Numbered from the stretch's first letter, positions 18,901 through 26,568 are shown. The stretch is DNA of 64,000 bases from DATBLE01 sp050258035 (GCA_050258035.1 JBLMYA010000071.1:1-64000), one strand, 5' to 3'. Notes: generated by a model not told the origin, from the sequence alone. Program-made: numbers and translations.

Positions 18901-19498
18901 GAACGCGGGACGCGGTGTTGACGAGGTCACCGGCCACCATCCCCTGGCCTTCGGCGCCCAGCGTGACCGCTGCTTCTCCGGTCAGCACGCCTGCGCGGGC
19001 CGCCAGCTCCGGTGCTTCGATCTCCTCGCCGAGCGCCGCCACCGACGCGACGAGGTCGAGAGCCGCCCGCACGGCGCGCTCGGCATCGTCTTCCTGCGCC
19101 GTCGGCGTTCCCCACACGGCCATCACCGCGTCGCCGATGAACTTCTCCACCGTGCCGCCGTAGAGCTCGATCAGGCGCCTGCAGATGTCGAAGTAGCGGG
19201 AGAGAAGTTCGCGTACCTCCTCTGCATCACGCGACTCCGAGAGCGTGGTGAAGCCGACCAGGTCGGCAAACAGGACCGAGACGAAACGGCGCTCCGCCGC
19301 CGGCTCGGCCCGCGCGGCGGGCGACTCGACAGCCGGTGAAGTCGCTGAGGTCAAGGCGGCGCCGCACTCGCCGCAGAAGTCCTCTCCCGGCTCGTTTGCC
19401 GCGCCGCACGCGAGACATCCCCTGGCCAGCGGCCTTCCGCATTTCGCGCAGAACTTGCGCCCTTCACGGTTCTCTGCGCTGCAACTCGGACAGACCAT
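15959..19498 (-). CDS. Class III adenylate cyclase with zinc ribbons, AAA ATPase and TPR repeats
   Basis: An 1179-residue cytoplasmic multidomain protein. Residues 3-45 hold two zinc-ribbon pairs (CPSC..CAKC, CLAC..CGEC). The cyclase domain spans about 70-240. Both metal-binding Asp motifs (FADLVGFTTL, FIGDAVMAVWG), the Lys before FIGD, and the Asp and Asn/Arg of DLVNTASR are present, so it should be active and ATP-specific. An AAA/STAND ATPase follows, with Walker A (GIAGIGKS) near 297 and a Walker B-like VFEDLQWAD. The remaining 500 residues are TPR-like helices. Start ATG 19498 was chosen because the protein begins directly at the first ribbon. Such proteins are common signal integrators in actinobacteria; the input signal is unknown. 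It stands alone, convergent with the cassette. Confidence 0.85.
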   Translation of the reverse strand: MVCPSCSAENREGRKFCAKCGRPLARGCLACGAANEPGEDFCGECGAALTSATSPAVESPAARAEPAAERRFVSVLFADLVGFTTLSESRDAEEVRELLSRYFDICRRLIELYGGTVEKFIGDAVMAVWGTPTAQEDDAERAVRAALDLVASVAALGEEIEAPELAARAGVLTGEAAVTLGAEGQGMVAGDLVNTASRVQDAAEPGTVLVGEATKRASEAAIAYEDSGDHELKGKSEPVPLWRAVRVTASRGGALKAEGLEPPFVGRGRELRLVKELFHSSAEEGKAHLVSVVGIAGIGKSRLAWEFEKYLDGLLEQVWWHRGRCLAYGDGVAYWALAEMVRMRARISEEEAPETALPKLRTMLDEHIPDSNERAWLEPRLAHLVGLAEHTAVDREDLFSAWRVFFERLAESGPTVLVFEDLQWADMSLLDFVEHLLDWSRGHPLFVLALARPELAERRPSWGGAGRNATMLSLESLSPEAMEELLDGFVPGLPVDLRAQILDRAEGVPLYAVETVRMLLDRGLLERKGEVYRPSGMIDTLDVPETLHALIAARLDGLSPEQRRVVQDAAVLGKSFTRAGLSALSSSDEDALEPVLTSLVRKEVFSVQADPRSPDRGQYSFLQDLLKHVAYETLAKKDRKARHLAAAAHLEQAWGSAEQEVVEVIAAHYLDAYNAAPEAEDAGQIRSKAFENLSRAAERAGSLAATEEAQHYYEQAAGLASDPTAEARLLELAGAMALQGDRVEDAFRCLERSIELFEDVGDTHGSARVAARLGRAYWLRGDLAEGADRIESSFRVMADDEPDADLAAVAAELGRLRFFLGDFDSAADRVDRALEIAESIGLPEVLSQALNTKHLLLDAAGRYEEALALLERAHAIASEHELGPALLRALINLSYQFSARDNFSEAKRIDMEGLELSRKRGDRDEEQMFLIHLLADYMLLGHWDDVFRVTAELDDIAESSDSHPEAKLMAVPTAHVHRGEIEDARRELEAGSVAAASEEVQARVLYSLCEAVVLRAERRPREALAAASRALVERDKLNVRHPFFKHSLVEATEAAFDLDDLDRVTELLGEWERMRPTDRTLFLEGHYARFRARLAERHGEDDGVEPGMLRAHGLFRELSMPFHLAVALLEHGEWLVAQGRAAEAVPLLEEAREIFDRLKARPWLERVTASAHGQTQVPA

Positions 19499-19867
19499 CA
19501 GCCTCGCGAAGAGCCTACTGCCCGGCTCACGGATCCGCCGTCGCGATCGAATTCGTGGTCGACCACCGGAGGGGCCGAAACAGGCCGTCCGCGAACGGCC
19601 GGGCAGGTCGAGGCTGTCCACCGGCGGCTGCCGTCCTGCATCGACTGCCGCTGCTCTGGCTGGGCTGGTCCGGGGCCCGAGTCGCATCGGTCGACTCGAC
19701 GCTCGTCGGACAATGACGCGCACGGCTCTACGGGTCGATCTATCCGACATGCCTGCGGACACGCTCGATGCGACGCTGCCGCATCGCCGCTTCCGCGACC
19801 CAGAGGCGTCTCGGCGCCGGGACGCACTGGCCTGCGCCAGTGTGCGGGATGATGCTCCTATGACTTG
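19499..19867. other. Intergenic region between cyclase gene and IS110-type transposase
   Basis: About 370 bases, GC-rich, with no coding pattern I can support. It lies upstream of the cyclase gene and downstream of the transposase gene. It should therefore contain the cyclase promoter and one end of the insertion element. I could not fix the element end by eye. Confidence 0.3.
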
Positions 19868-21130
19868 TCAAGCCATCAGCGGCTCCTGTTGTTGGAGTAG
19901 TCGGTAGAGGTGGCGGGCGAGGTAGCGCTTGAGTAGGCGGACTGCTTCGCGGCTGCTCTTGCCCTCGGCGATGCGTCGCGCGATGTAGTCCTTGGTGGCC
20001 TGGTCGTGGTGGCGTCGGTGCAGGACGATCGTGTGCAGTGCGCGGTTGAGTTGGCGGTCGCCACCGCGGCTGAGCCGGTGGCGCGTGGTCTGTCCGCTCG
20101 AGGCCGGGACCGGCGCGACACCGGCGAGGCGGGCGAAGGCGGCCTCTGGGCGGAGGCGGCCTCGATGCGACCAGGCGACGATCACCTGAGCGGCGACGAT
20201 CGGGCCGACTCCTGGCTCGTCGAGTAGTTGTGGTGCGAGTGCACGAACATGTCTGAGCAACTCGCGTTCGAGCTCGGCGGCTTCGGCGGTGGCCGCGTCG
20301 GCGCTTGCCCTGCTCGAGCGGCGAAGCCGGCGACAGCGTTCGAGGAGCCGCTGTACGGGTAGCCCGCGCAGTTCCTCACGCAGCCGTTCGGGAGCAGTCA
20401 CGATCACGCTGCGCAGCTGTACGAGTGCTTCGCGACGGACGTCGACGACGCTGCGGCGCGCGATCAGCAACAGGCGCAGCGCTTCACGCCGCTCTCCCGA
20501 GCGCGGCAGCGCGAGCGTCTCGCTGGCGAGTGCCGCTCGCGCCGTCCGAATCGCGTCGAGCGAGTCGTCTTTGCCGCGCAACCTGCGCTCGCCTCGTGGC
20601 TGGCGGCTGATCTCGAGCACCGGCTCGCCGCGGCCACTGAGAAAGCGTGCGAGTCCGGCGCCGTAGTGTCCGACGCCCTCGACTGCCCAGACCCGCGTAC
20701 CGTTTGCGTGCTGCTCGGCGAAGTCGAGCGCCTCCCGATAGCCGCGCCCGTTCGCACACACCGCCAGCTTGGCGATGACAGCGCCGGCGGGCGCGGCGAG
20801 CACCGCCAGCACGTGCTCATCGCGATGCGTGTCGACCCCGACCACGTAGTCCAGCTCATCTGCAAGCATCCGACCGATCCTCCGGCTCGTTCGTAGGGTT
20901 CGGTGGTGCCGGTCTGAAGCAAGGGAAACCGCGGCGGCAGGACGGTAATGAGTCACGCCGAGAAGGCGGACAAGCTCCTGATCAAGCCAGCAGCGGGCGC
21001 CAGACCGGCGCCGCCGCGCACACGCGGACGGATCATTCCCAAGGCACGCACACGGAGGCCAGTCTCTTGACGAGTCACACGCGACACGGCGACAACCAGG
21101 CTGGCAACGGCCCCTGACAGACCGGCGTGC
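19840..21130 (-). mobile_element. IS110-type insertion sequence (ends not resolved)
   Basis: The element is defined by the intact DEDD transposase gene plus flanking non-coding DNA. The limits given are rough: IS110 elements usually lack clear terminal inverted repeats and target duplications, and I could not identify the core dinucleotide. Of the two flanks, the one upstream of the transposase (20870-21150) is the more likely to hold the long non-coding end if this is of the IS110 rather than the IS1111 subgroup. Confidence 0.5.
19868..20869 (-). CDS. IS110-family DEDD transposase
   Basis: A 333-residue transposase. The N-terminal RuvC-like DEDD domain shows VVGVDTHRDEH (first Asp), WAVEGVGHYG (Glu) and KDDSLDA (Asp pair). 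The C-terminal Tnp_20 domain shows GVGPIVAAQVI and PASSGQTTRHRLSRGGDRQL, which includes the Ser typical of the family's recombination site. Start ATG 20869 is preceded by GGAGG with nine bases of spacing; longer starts up to 20956 are less likely. The frame is intact, so the element may still be mobile. IS110 enzymes are guided by a bridge RNA encoded in the element's non-coding end and leave few terminal repeats. That fits the lack of obvious inverted repeats here. Confidence 0.9.
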   Translation of the reverse strand: MLADELDYVVGVDTHRDEHVLAVLAAPAGAVIAKLAVCANGRGYREALDFAEQHANGTRVWAVEGVGHYGAGLARFLSGRGEPVLEISRQPRGERRLRGKDDSLDAIRTARAALASETLALPRSGERREALRLLLIARRSVVDVRREALVQLRSVIVTAPERLREELRGLPVQRLLERCRRLRRSSRASADAATAEAAELERELLRHVRALAPQLLDEPGVGPIVAAQVIVAWSHRGRLRPEAAFARLAGVAPVPASSGQTTRHRLSRGGDRQLNRALHTIVLHRRHHDQATKDYIARRIAEGKSSREAVRLLKRYLARHLYRLLQQQEPLMA

Positions 21131-21150
21131 GGAGTCTTACCGTCTCTTGG
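20870..21150 (-). ncRNA. Possible bridge-RNA region of the IS110 element
   Basis: About 280 non-coding bases lie between the transposase start and the next gene. In the IS110 subgroup the structured bridge RNA that pairs with donor and target DNA is transcribed from the non-coding end upstream of the transposase. This stretch has the right place and size. It also contains several short complementary segments (for example gccagac..gccg near 20998-21012). I cannot fold it reliably, so this is a positional hypothesis only. Confidence 0.25.
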
Positions 21151-22119
21151 CTATCCGCGCTTCCAGGCCGGTTGCTTAGCGTTCCTGACGAGCAGCTTCT
21201 GGTTTCGGCCGGTTGAGCTCATCGCCCAGATGTTGTTCCCTCGGACGAAGGCGATCGTGCGTCCGTCGGGTGACCACGCCGGATCCGAATCATGCTTGCC
21301 GGGCGTGGTCAGAAACCTGAAGTGGCTTCCCCCGGCGTCGATCACGGCAATGCGGTCGCTGATGTCGAACACCAGCCGCCTGCAGTCCGGGGCCCAACTC
21401 GGATTTTGAGCCTTCGTCTTCGTTATCTGCCTGAGGCCGGCCCCATCCGGCCGCATCAGGTACAGCCCGGTCTGGCCAGACCCGGCGCGCGCGAAGGCGA
21501 TCGTTTTCCCGTCCGGCGACCATGCTGGTGTGTCGTCGGCCGAGTCACCAAACTCAGGGGTGAGCTCGCTGTTCGTCTTCGCGCCCCTCCTCGCGACGTA
21601 GAGGCCGCCCCCGTTTTCGTACTGGTAGCCAACGAGGACGAGGCGCTTGCCGTCCGGCGCCCATGAAGGACTCCCGGAGAACGAGCTGTCGCCGCCGGGG
21701 ATCGGGTCGAGCTTCTTCTGCGGTGTGAGCACGTAGATGTCGTCGTACCCGTGCGAACCGAACGGGACGGTCTCGACAGTGAACGCGAGGAGGCGCCCGT
21801 CGCGCGACCACGCCGGGTCGAAGTAGTAGGCCGGCTCTTCGAGACGCTCACCCGGCCCCTTCCCGGGCAACACTCGCGAGGCGTGGCGCCCGTCGGGCGA
21901 AAGGAGGTAGATGCTCGATTCGTCTCCCCTGTCGGTGCGGACGAAGGAGAGCGAGGCGTTCCCAGCGCTCGCGGCTTTCTTCCCGCCCCGACCGAAGCTT
22001 GAGTCTGCCCCTCCGGCCGCCTGCGCCCCACCAGCCCCGAGCGAGATCACCAACCCCGCGACCGCCGCGAGCACCGACCAGCGCAACCGGCTCGTCCCCT
22101 GCCATTCTCGGATCCGCAT
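21151..22119 (-). CDS. Exported PD40/TolB-like beta-propeller protein
   Basis: A 322-residue protein. Start ATG 22119 gives a clear Sec signal peptide: basic start, a hydrophobic core WSVLAAVAGLVISLGAG, then cleavage after AQA at about residue 34. The mature part carries five to six PD40-type blades with the repeats FDPAWSRDGR, GSPSWAPDGK, TPAWSPDGK, QNPSWAPDCRR and SDPAWSPDGR. This is the TolB-like six-blade propeller pattern, normally used for protein-protein or peptidoglycan-associated contacts. TolB's N-terminal domain and the other Tol genes are missing, so a Tol function is not implied. The last residues are basic. It lies downstream of the glycosyltransferase gene on the same strand, with 268 bases between. 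Confidence 0.8.
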   Translation of the reverse strand: MRIREWQGTSRLRWSVLAAVAGLVISLGAGGAQAAGGADSSFGRGGKKAASAGNASLSFVRTDRGDESSIYLLSPDGRHASRVLPGKGPGERLEEPAYYFDPAWSRDGRLLAFTVETVPFGSHGYDDIYVLTPQKKLDPIPGGDSSFSGSPSWAPDGKRLVLVGYQYENGGGLYVARRGAKTNSELTPEFGDSADDTPAWSPDGKTIAFARAGSGQTGLYLMRPDGAGLRQITKTKAQNPSWAPDCRRLVFDISDRIAVIDAGGSHFRFLTTPGKHDSDPAWSPDGRTIAFVRGNNIWAMSSTGRNQKLLVRNAKQPAWKRG

Positions 22120-22329
22120 CACCCGCACCCTCTCGATTGCGCAGAGTGAGCTGACAGCAACAAACGCTACTAGCGCCGGCAAGCTTCACCCAGACAGGAA
22201 TGCCCTGAAGTCATCATCCGACCGCAGGCAGACGCCCAGGCATGAAGTGAGACGAGGCGTCAACGCGAGCTTCGGACTGGGTCACGAACATACCCGCCCT
22301 GGTTGCCGGGCGAGGTCAAGGCCCGCTGC

Positions 22330-22351
22330 GCGAGTGTTCAGAAATGTCCCC
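22330..22351 (+). repeat. 22-bp direct repeat, copy 1
   Basis: A 22-base sequence beginning gcgagtgttcagaaatgtcc occurs here and, identically, at 24080-24101. The next five bases differ at one position only. The two copies are in the same orientation and bracket the glycosyltransferase gene. Its reverse complement begins GGGGACATTTCTGAACA, which resembles the terminal sequence of some IS3/IS481-type elements. No transposase lies between the copies. Confidence 0.75.
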
Positions 22352-22387
22352 TGACCACCGTCTGGTCGACCTGGTTCAGGCTGACGT

Positions 22388-23887
22388 CTAGTCGAGCGCG
22401 TGCGTGTAGAGGGCATCGAAGCGCTCTGCGATCGCCCGCCAGGAGTAGCTGCCACGGATCTGCCGACTGGCGTTGTCGGCTCGGTCGTTTCTGGCCGTGT
22501 CGTCGTTGACGGCTGTTACGAGCGCGTCGGCGAGGGCATCGATGTCGTCCGGAGGGACGAGCCAGCCGTTCGGCTTCCCGACGATCGTGTTGACGAAGGA
22601 GAGAGGGCCACCGGTAGCGGTAGTGATTACGGGCAGACCGCATGACATAGCTTCGAGGAACACCAGCCCGAAGGGCTCATCGACCGAAGGAGCAGCGAAC
22701 ACGTTGGCACACGACAGTCCCAGCGGGAGGTCGGCATGTCCACGCCAACCGCTGAAGAACACACCATCCACCGCCAGTTCTCTTGCGACCGTGTACGGGT
22801 GTTCGCCCTCCCACTCCCCTGGCGAGCCGCCCCAGATCAGCAGAGGCGCCGGGATGTTGAACCGCGGTCGCGCCCGATCGTAGGCTCGCACGAGCAGCGG
22901 CACGCGCTTGAAGTCGAGGAAGCGCCCGACGTATAGGAGCATCGGCAGCGGCTCGCCCACACGGTCGGTGAACGCCTCCAGCGCCTCAGTTGCGTAGCGG
23001 ATGCTCCCCGGGAGCCCCGACTCGTCCCAGCCCTTGGGATCGTCGACGAGCCAGTGACGCAGGAGTTGCAGACGCCTGTCACGGCTGAGCGCAGAGCGGT
23101 GGAAGAGATCCGTATCGACACCGTTCGGAATCAGTTCGATCAGGTCGTCCGAGACGCCCAGGAGACGGACGGCCTCGGACGCTCCGTTGGGCGAGATGCA
23201 AACAATGCGGGAACTCCTTCGGGCAGACAGCTCGAGACGGGCGGCCCAGCCCTCTCCGTAGCGGTATCGATTCAGATTCGTCTGTCGTAGCAGCTCGCGA
23301 TCTGCTCCGGCCAGCCGGCAATCCGACAGGAAATCGCCCGAGTCGACGGCGATCTTGAGCCGGTCGAGGCTCGTGCCGAGTTCGAGGGCCACAGCGTCGA
23401 GGCGGTCGATGCGGTCGAGCATCTTCAGCTCGGTGCCGTGCAGGTGAGTGAACACCGGACGCTCGGGGCACAGCCGAGCGACGGCATCGTGCATCGGCGT
23501 CAGGTGATGCAAGTGGAGCACGTCGACATAGCGGAAACCGGCGCGCTCGAAGACTGCCTGCCACGCCGTCACTTGAACCTCCGCCCGCTCCGGACCCAGA
23601 GCGGCAAACACGGGATCCGGCGCTTCGACCCGGTCTTCGAAGGAGCCGTGGAACGGAACCGGCCCGGCCAGCGGATCCTCACCACTTCGGAACCGCTCAA
23701 AGGCGGGGGTGTAGTCGGCTACCTCGACGTGCAGACCCTCGTAAAAGGTGGGGGCATGCGTCTCCTCCCCAGGCGAGCCGAGCGATCCCGAGGCGAGCAC
23801 CACATCCCAGCCGGCCTCAACGAGCGCGCGGCCGAGATACCGAGCAACCTGCGCCGAACCACCGCGCGGATAGAACATCAGGCCCAT
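22388..23887 (-). CDS. Glycosyltransferase, GT4 family (GT-B fold)
   Basis: A 499-residue retaining glycosyltransferase. The N-terminal domain starts MGLMFYPRGGSAQVARYLG, the Gly-rich acceptor-side loop typical of GT4 synthases. The acceptor-site HLHGTEL motif is near residue 150. The donor domain shows IPNGVDTDLF, YVGRFLDFKR and the E-x7-E motif in EPFGLVFLEAMSCGLP near 410. It probably transfers a sugar from a nucleotide donor to a cell-surface or small-molecule acceptor; the exact substrate cannot be read. ATG 23887 is preferred over TTG 23914 because it begins just before the first strand. The gene is flanked by a 22-bp direct repeat, so it may have arrived or been trapped as a unit. Confidence 0.8.
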   Translation of the reverse strand: MGLMFYPRGGSAQVARYLGRALVEAGWDVVLASGSLGSPGEETHAPTFYEGLHVEVADYTPAFERFRSGEDPLAGPVPFHGSFEDRVEAPDPVFAALGPERAEVQVTAWQAVFERAGFRYVDVLHLHHLTPMHDAVARLCPERPVFTHLHGTELKMLDRIDRLDAVALELGTSLDRLKIAVDSGDFLSDCRLAGADRELLRQTNLNRYRYGEGWAARLELSARRSSRIVCISPNGASEAVRLLGVSDDLIELIPNGVDTDLFHRSALSRDRRLQLLRHWLVDDPKGWDESGLPGSIRYATEALEAFTDRVGEPLPMLLYVGRFLDFKRVPLLVRAYDRARPRFNIPAPLLIWGGSPGEWEGEHPYTVARELAVDGVFFSGWRGHADLPLGLSCANVFAAPSVDEPFGLVFLEAMSCGLPVITTATGGPLSFVNTIVGKPNGWLVPPDDIDALADALVTAVNDDTARNDRADNASRQIRGSYSWRAIAERFDALYTHALD

Positions 23888-24421
23888 GCCCAGCCGACCG
23901 CGCCGCCTACCCAAAGCCCCAGGCCTCCTGTTCGAAGGATTGATCTCGAATATCGCAAAGTTCGACGTGCGTGCCGTCTGCAGACAGGCTCGCCGCTACA
24001 CCAGCGCGGCAGATCGGAGCGCCGCTCGCTCAAGCGCTCCGAGAGCGCAATGTCCACGGGCGTTCACCCCCTAGCCTGGGCGAGTGTTCAGAAATGTCCC
24101 CCGACGAACCGAGAGTGACGTCGACTGTGCGAGCCTTTGTCCAAGACGGCAGTCTGATCATTCTTCGGGCTCACGTGAGTTGTGGCTGGAGGACTAACAG
24201 CATTGTCGATCCCGTCGCGAGCCGCTCCGCTGTGCCAGCGTGCTTCCGTCCGAACAGTCCGGACGGCGGGAACCTTCGCGGGTTCGCTGCCCCACCGCTC
24301 CTGGCGGTGTTGGCACAGACACCATAGGCGTGGCGAGTCCTGGAAATCGTCGAAAGGGTGGCCAACCTGGACTACACTTGGTTCCCTTCGGGCGTGACCA
24401 CGCGGCCTCGAAAGGGCACTC
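23888..24421. other. Intergenic region with repeat copy 2
   Basis: About 530 bases without a supported gene. It contains the second copy of the direct repeat at 24080-24101 and the divergent promoter space for the glycosyltransferase (minus) and the small membrane protein (plus). Remaining sequence shows no protein-like frame that I recognise. An imperfect palindrome around 24246-24262 (gtccgaacagtccggac) is the only other symmetry noted. Confidence 0.35.
24080..24101 (+). repeat. 22-bp direct repeat, copy 2
   Basis: This is identical to the copy at 22330-22351 and in the same orientation, 1750 bases away. The bases flanking the two copies are otherwise unrelated, so the repeat is sharply bounded. 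That is the pattern of mobile-element ends or a solo recombination site, not of a gene duplication. Confidence 0.75.
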
Positions 24422-24748
24422 ATGGAACCGACCAACGATCAGGCAGCGAGGCAGCACGGCACCTTCGGTCCTGACGGCGGCGACATCCCCGCAGGTGTGT
24501 TGGCCGCCGGAGGGGTCCTCGTGTTCCTGCTCGGGACGGCCCGCCGCTCCACGCTCCTGCGCGCGGCGGGGCTCCTCGCCACGCTCTCCGCCTGTGGCTT
24601 GTACGCTCGCCGCAAGCTCGAGGTGCGCAGGGCGAGGATTGACGTCGCCGAGAGCCACATCCGCTCCGAGCTCGACGACCTCGACCCCGTCGCGCGGGCG
24701 CAGGTGCTTGCCGACATCGCCCGGTCAGGACTCCACGGCTCGACCTGA
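24422..24748 (+). CDS. Small membrane protein with cytoplasmic helical tail
   Basis: A 108-residue protein with two hydrophobic helices (about residues 24-40, GVLAAGGVLVFLLGTA, and 45-61, LLRAAGLLATLSACGLY). A charged tail follows, rich in Arg, Glu and Asp (RRKLEVRRARIDVAESHIRSELDDLDP), likely a cytoplasmic helix. ATG 24422 has a purine-rich AAAGGG stretch a few bases upstream. I do not recognise the family. A GC-rich hairpin 15 bases after the stop would end the transcript, which supports a single-gene unit. Confidence 0.55.
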   Translation: MEPTNDQAARQHGTFGPDGGDIPAGVLAAGGVLVFLLGTARRSTLLRAAGLLATLSACGLYARRKLEVRRARIDVAESHIRSELDDLDPVARAQVLADIARSGLHGST

Positions 24749-24762
24749 ACGCGCCTGGGTGG

Positions 24763-24780
24763 CCCCCGCGCTGGCGGGGG
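24763..24780 (+). terminator. Hairpin terminator after the small membrane protein
   Basis: A perfect seven-base-pair stem (cccccgc / gcggggg) with a gctg loop begins 15 bases after the stop codon at 24748. No T-run follows, so termination would rest on the strong GC stem. It lies between convergent genes and may serve both. Confidence 0.45.
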
Positions 24781-24862
24781 GACGCTCACGCCCCTCAGTC
24801 GCCTGCGGTCGGCAGCACTGCCGGCTCGTCCGTGCGGAGCGGGCTCTGCGGTTCCTCTGGGT

Positions 24863-25615
24863 CTAGAAGATCTCCGCTGGCAGTGTCAGGCCGTCCAGGC
24901 TCGCGATCGAGAGCGCGCCCGTCAGGTCGTATCCGTGCCCGTCGAGGAAGGCGAGGAGTTGTCGGTAGTGGAAGGCGGCATGCCAGCGTTGGGAATCGAG
25001 CAAGTTCGCGTACGTCACGCGGCCGCGCGGCGATGTGATGTCCGGATCGCGGGTGAGCAGATCGGTCTCGCTCTCGCGGAGCCAGTCCTGCCAGGCCAGA
25101 TGACGATCGCTTGCGTAAGCGACGACCGCGGCAGCGTCCGGAAGCGCCGCTTCCCGGTCTTCGTCGAGGGTTGGGTCCCAGTCGAAACGGCCGGTCTCGA
25201 ACGCGATGGGGAGGAGTTCGAATGGATGGAAGACGTTCACGGTCAGGTTGCGCAGGGAGCGGCCGCGCGATGGCGTCGGCGCGGTGAGCGTCTCGTGGTC
25301 GAGCGGCCGGATCAGCTTCAGCCAAGCGTCGAGGACGGCGGCCGCGTCCCACGCGAGCCGCGTGGCCTCGAGGTGCGCGGGCGCTTCGAGCCCGAGCATC
25401 GTCGCGAGCTGAGAGACGTGCAGGATCGGCGAGGCGACGCCGCCGACGAGGAGGCATGGGACGATCGGCCGACCGGCATCGACCCAGCGCGCCGCACCAT
25501 CGGGCTCGCGAATGTTCACCGACTCGAACTCCAAGCCCTGCTTGCCAAGGAACTCCTTGGCTGCGTGACAGGATGCTCAGGCGGGCTGCCAGAAGAGGGC
25601 GGGAAGCTCGGGCAC
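24863..25615 (-). CDS. Glutaredoxin-DinB fusion with in-frame UGA: candidate selenoprotein
   Basis: Read from GTG 25615 with the UGA at 25577-25579 decoded, this is a 250-residue protein. Residues 1-12 (VPELPALFWQPA) form the first strand of a thioredoxin fold. The UGA then stands where the first Cys of a CxxC site belongs, giving U-A-S-C followed by HAAKEFLGKQGLEFESVNI, as in glutaredoxin-like proteins. The cis-Pro region (GRPIVPCLLV) follows. Residues about 95-250 look like a DinB-type four-helix bundle (LLDSQRWHAAFHYRQLL with its His residues). If UGA is a true stop, only TTG 25534 onward (223 residues) is made, lacking the active site. A hairpin sits at the right distance for a SECIS element. 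The alternative is a nonsense mutation at exactly the catalytic codon. Confidence 0.65.
25544..25561 (-). promoter_or_regulatory. SECIS-like hairpin downstream of the UGA
   Basis: On the minus strand gccaagg, agtt, ccttggc form a perfect seven-base-pair stem with a four-base loop. The loop starts 23 bases after the UGA and has G as its second base. Bacterial SECIS elements are hairpins within the reading frame just after UGA, with a G in the first positions of the apical loop. The match is good, but the consensus is loose and the stem could be chance within the AKEFLG codons. Confidence 0.45.
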
Positions 25616-25830
25616 GCGGCGAATCTACACCAGCCCCTGTCCGACTCGTCCACGCTGCGATCGAGGACGGCCCGGGCAGCCTGGGCTCGGTCGCCTCCTG
25701 TGGGTCATCGGCAAGCGCGTCCGCTTGCGTTCCCCGTCGCGGCCGCAGGGGGCTTGGGCAGGTGCGTGTGGCGAGGGTGCCGCCAGATCGGACAACGGTC
25801 ACCGTCTCGGCCTGGTCGAGAGCCGCCGAG

Positions 25831-26568
25831 TCAGACGACGTCCATCCGGCGGAGCCGGCGCACCGCGAGGAGGATGAACGCGCCGAAGACGGCGGCCGAG
25901 CCGGCGATCGCCATGGGCGAGCCGACGATGGTCTCGCCGGCACCGAGGAACCGCGAGGGGTCGACCGTCGCGACCACCCCGAGCGTGTACTGGCGGATGC
26001 TCAGATACCTAATCCCCGAGACGAAAGTTGCGAAGAGCCCTTCCCAGACGAAGACGTAGAGCAGCCCGAATCCGAGCGGGTGCGACGTCACGAGGCCGAG
26101 CCAGAGGAAGACGGCCGAGTAGACCGCGACCCCGACGGCGAAGGCGACCGCCGCCGCAACGGCGGCCCTGCCAGAGCCCTCGATGCCCGAGCCTCCGTAG
26201 CCGAGCAGGACCGACGCCGACGCGCTCGCGACGACGAACGGAAGGGCGACCGTCAGCACGGCGCCGAGCTTCGCCAGCACGATGCGCCCGCGCCGGACCG
26301 GGGTGAGCGTCAGGTTGCCGAGGGTCTTGTCCTCCAGCTCGTTGCCGAAGGCGGCGGTGGCGATCGTCAGCGTGACCAGCGGAAGGATGGCCGCGGCCAG
26401 CAGGTGGTCGAGCAGGACACGGTCGGCGTCCCACACGTACCAGGGGGTCGCCGATGCCGCGTTGATCGCGGCCGGAATCAGCGGGACCGCGGCAAGGCCG
26501 AGGAGGACGAGCAGGCGTCGCCAGCCGAGGAGCTGACGGATCGAGAGGGTGTAGACGCTGCGGACCAT
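25831..26568 (-). CDS. ABC-2 type exporter permease
   Basis: A 245-residue membrane protein with six hydrophobic segments. The first is at about residues 18-38 (LLVLLGLAAVPLIPAAINA) and the last before the basic end RRLRRMDVV. The segment ELEDKTLGNLTLTPVRRGRIVLAK after the second helix is the typical cytoplasmic loop of ABC-2 permeases (ED.T...L...P..R..i..aK). ATG 26568 overlaps the stop of the ATPase gene by one base (TGATG), so the two are translationally coupled. It likely pairs with that ATPase to export a lipid, drug or peptide; the substrate is unknown. Confidence 0.8.
   Translation of the reverse strand: MVRSVYTLSIRQLLGWRRLLVLLGLAAVPLIPAAINAASATPWYVWDADRVLLDHLLAAAILPLVTLTIATAAFGNELEDKTLGNLTLTPVRRGRIVLAKLGAVLTVALPFVVASASASVLLGYGGSGIEGSGRAAVAAAVAFAVGVAVYSAVFLWLGLVTSHPLGFGLLYVFVWEGLFATFVSGIRYLSIRQYTLGVVATVDPSRFLGAGETIVGSPMAIAGSAAVFGAFILLAVRRLRRMDVV

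Noticed and set aside
25534..25577. TTG 25534 as the natural start of the DinB-type protein
   Set aside because: It would remove the first strand and the active-site region whose sequence is plainly continued upstream through the UGA; kept only as the fallback if UGA is a true stop.
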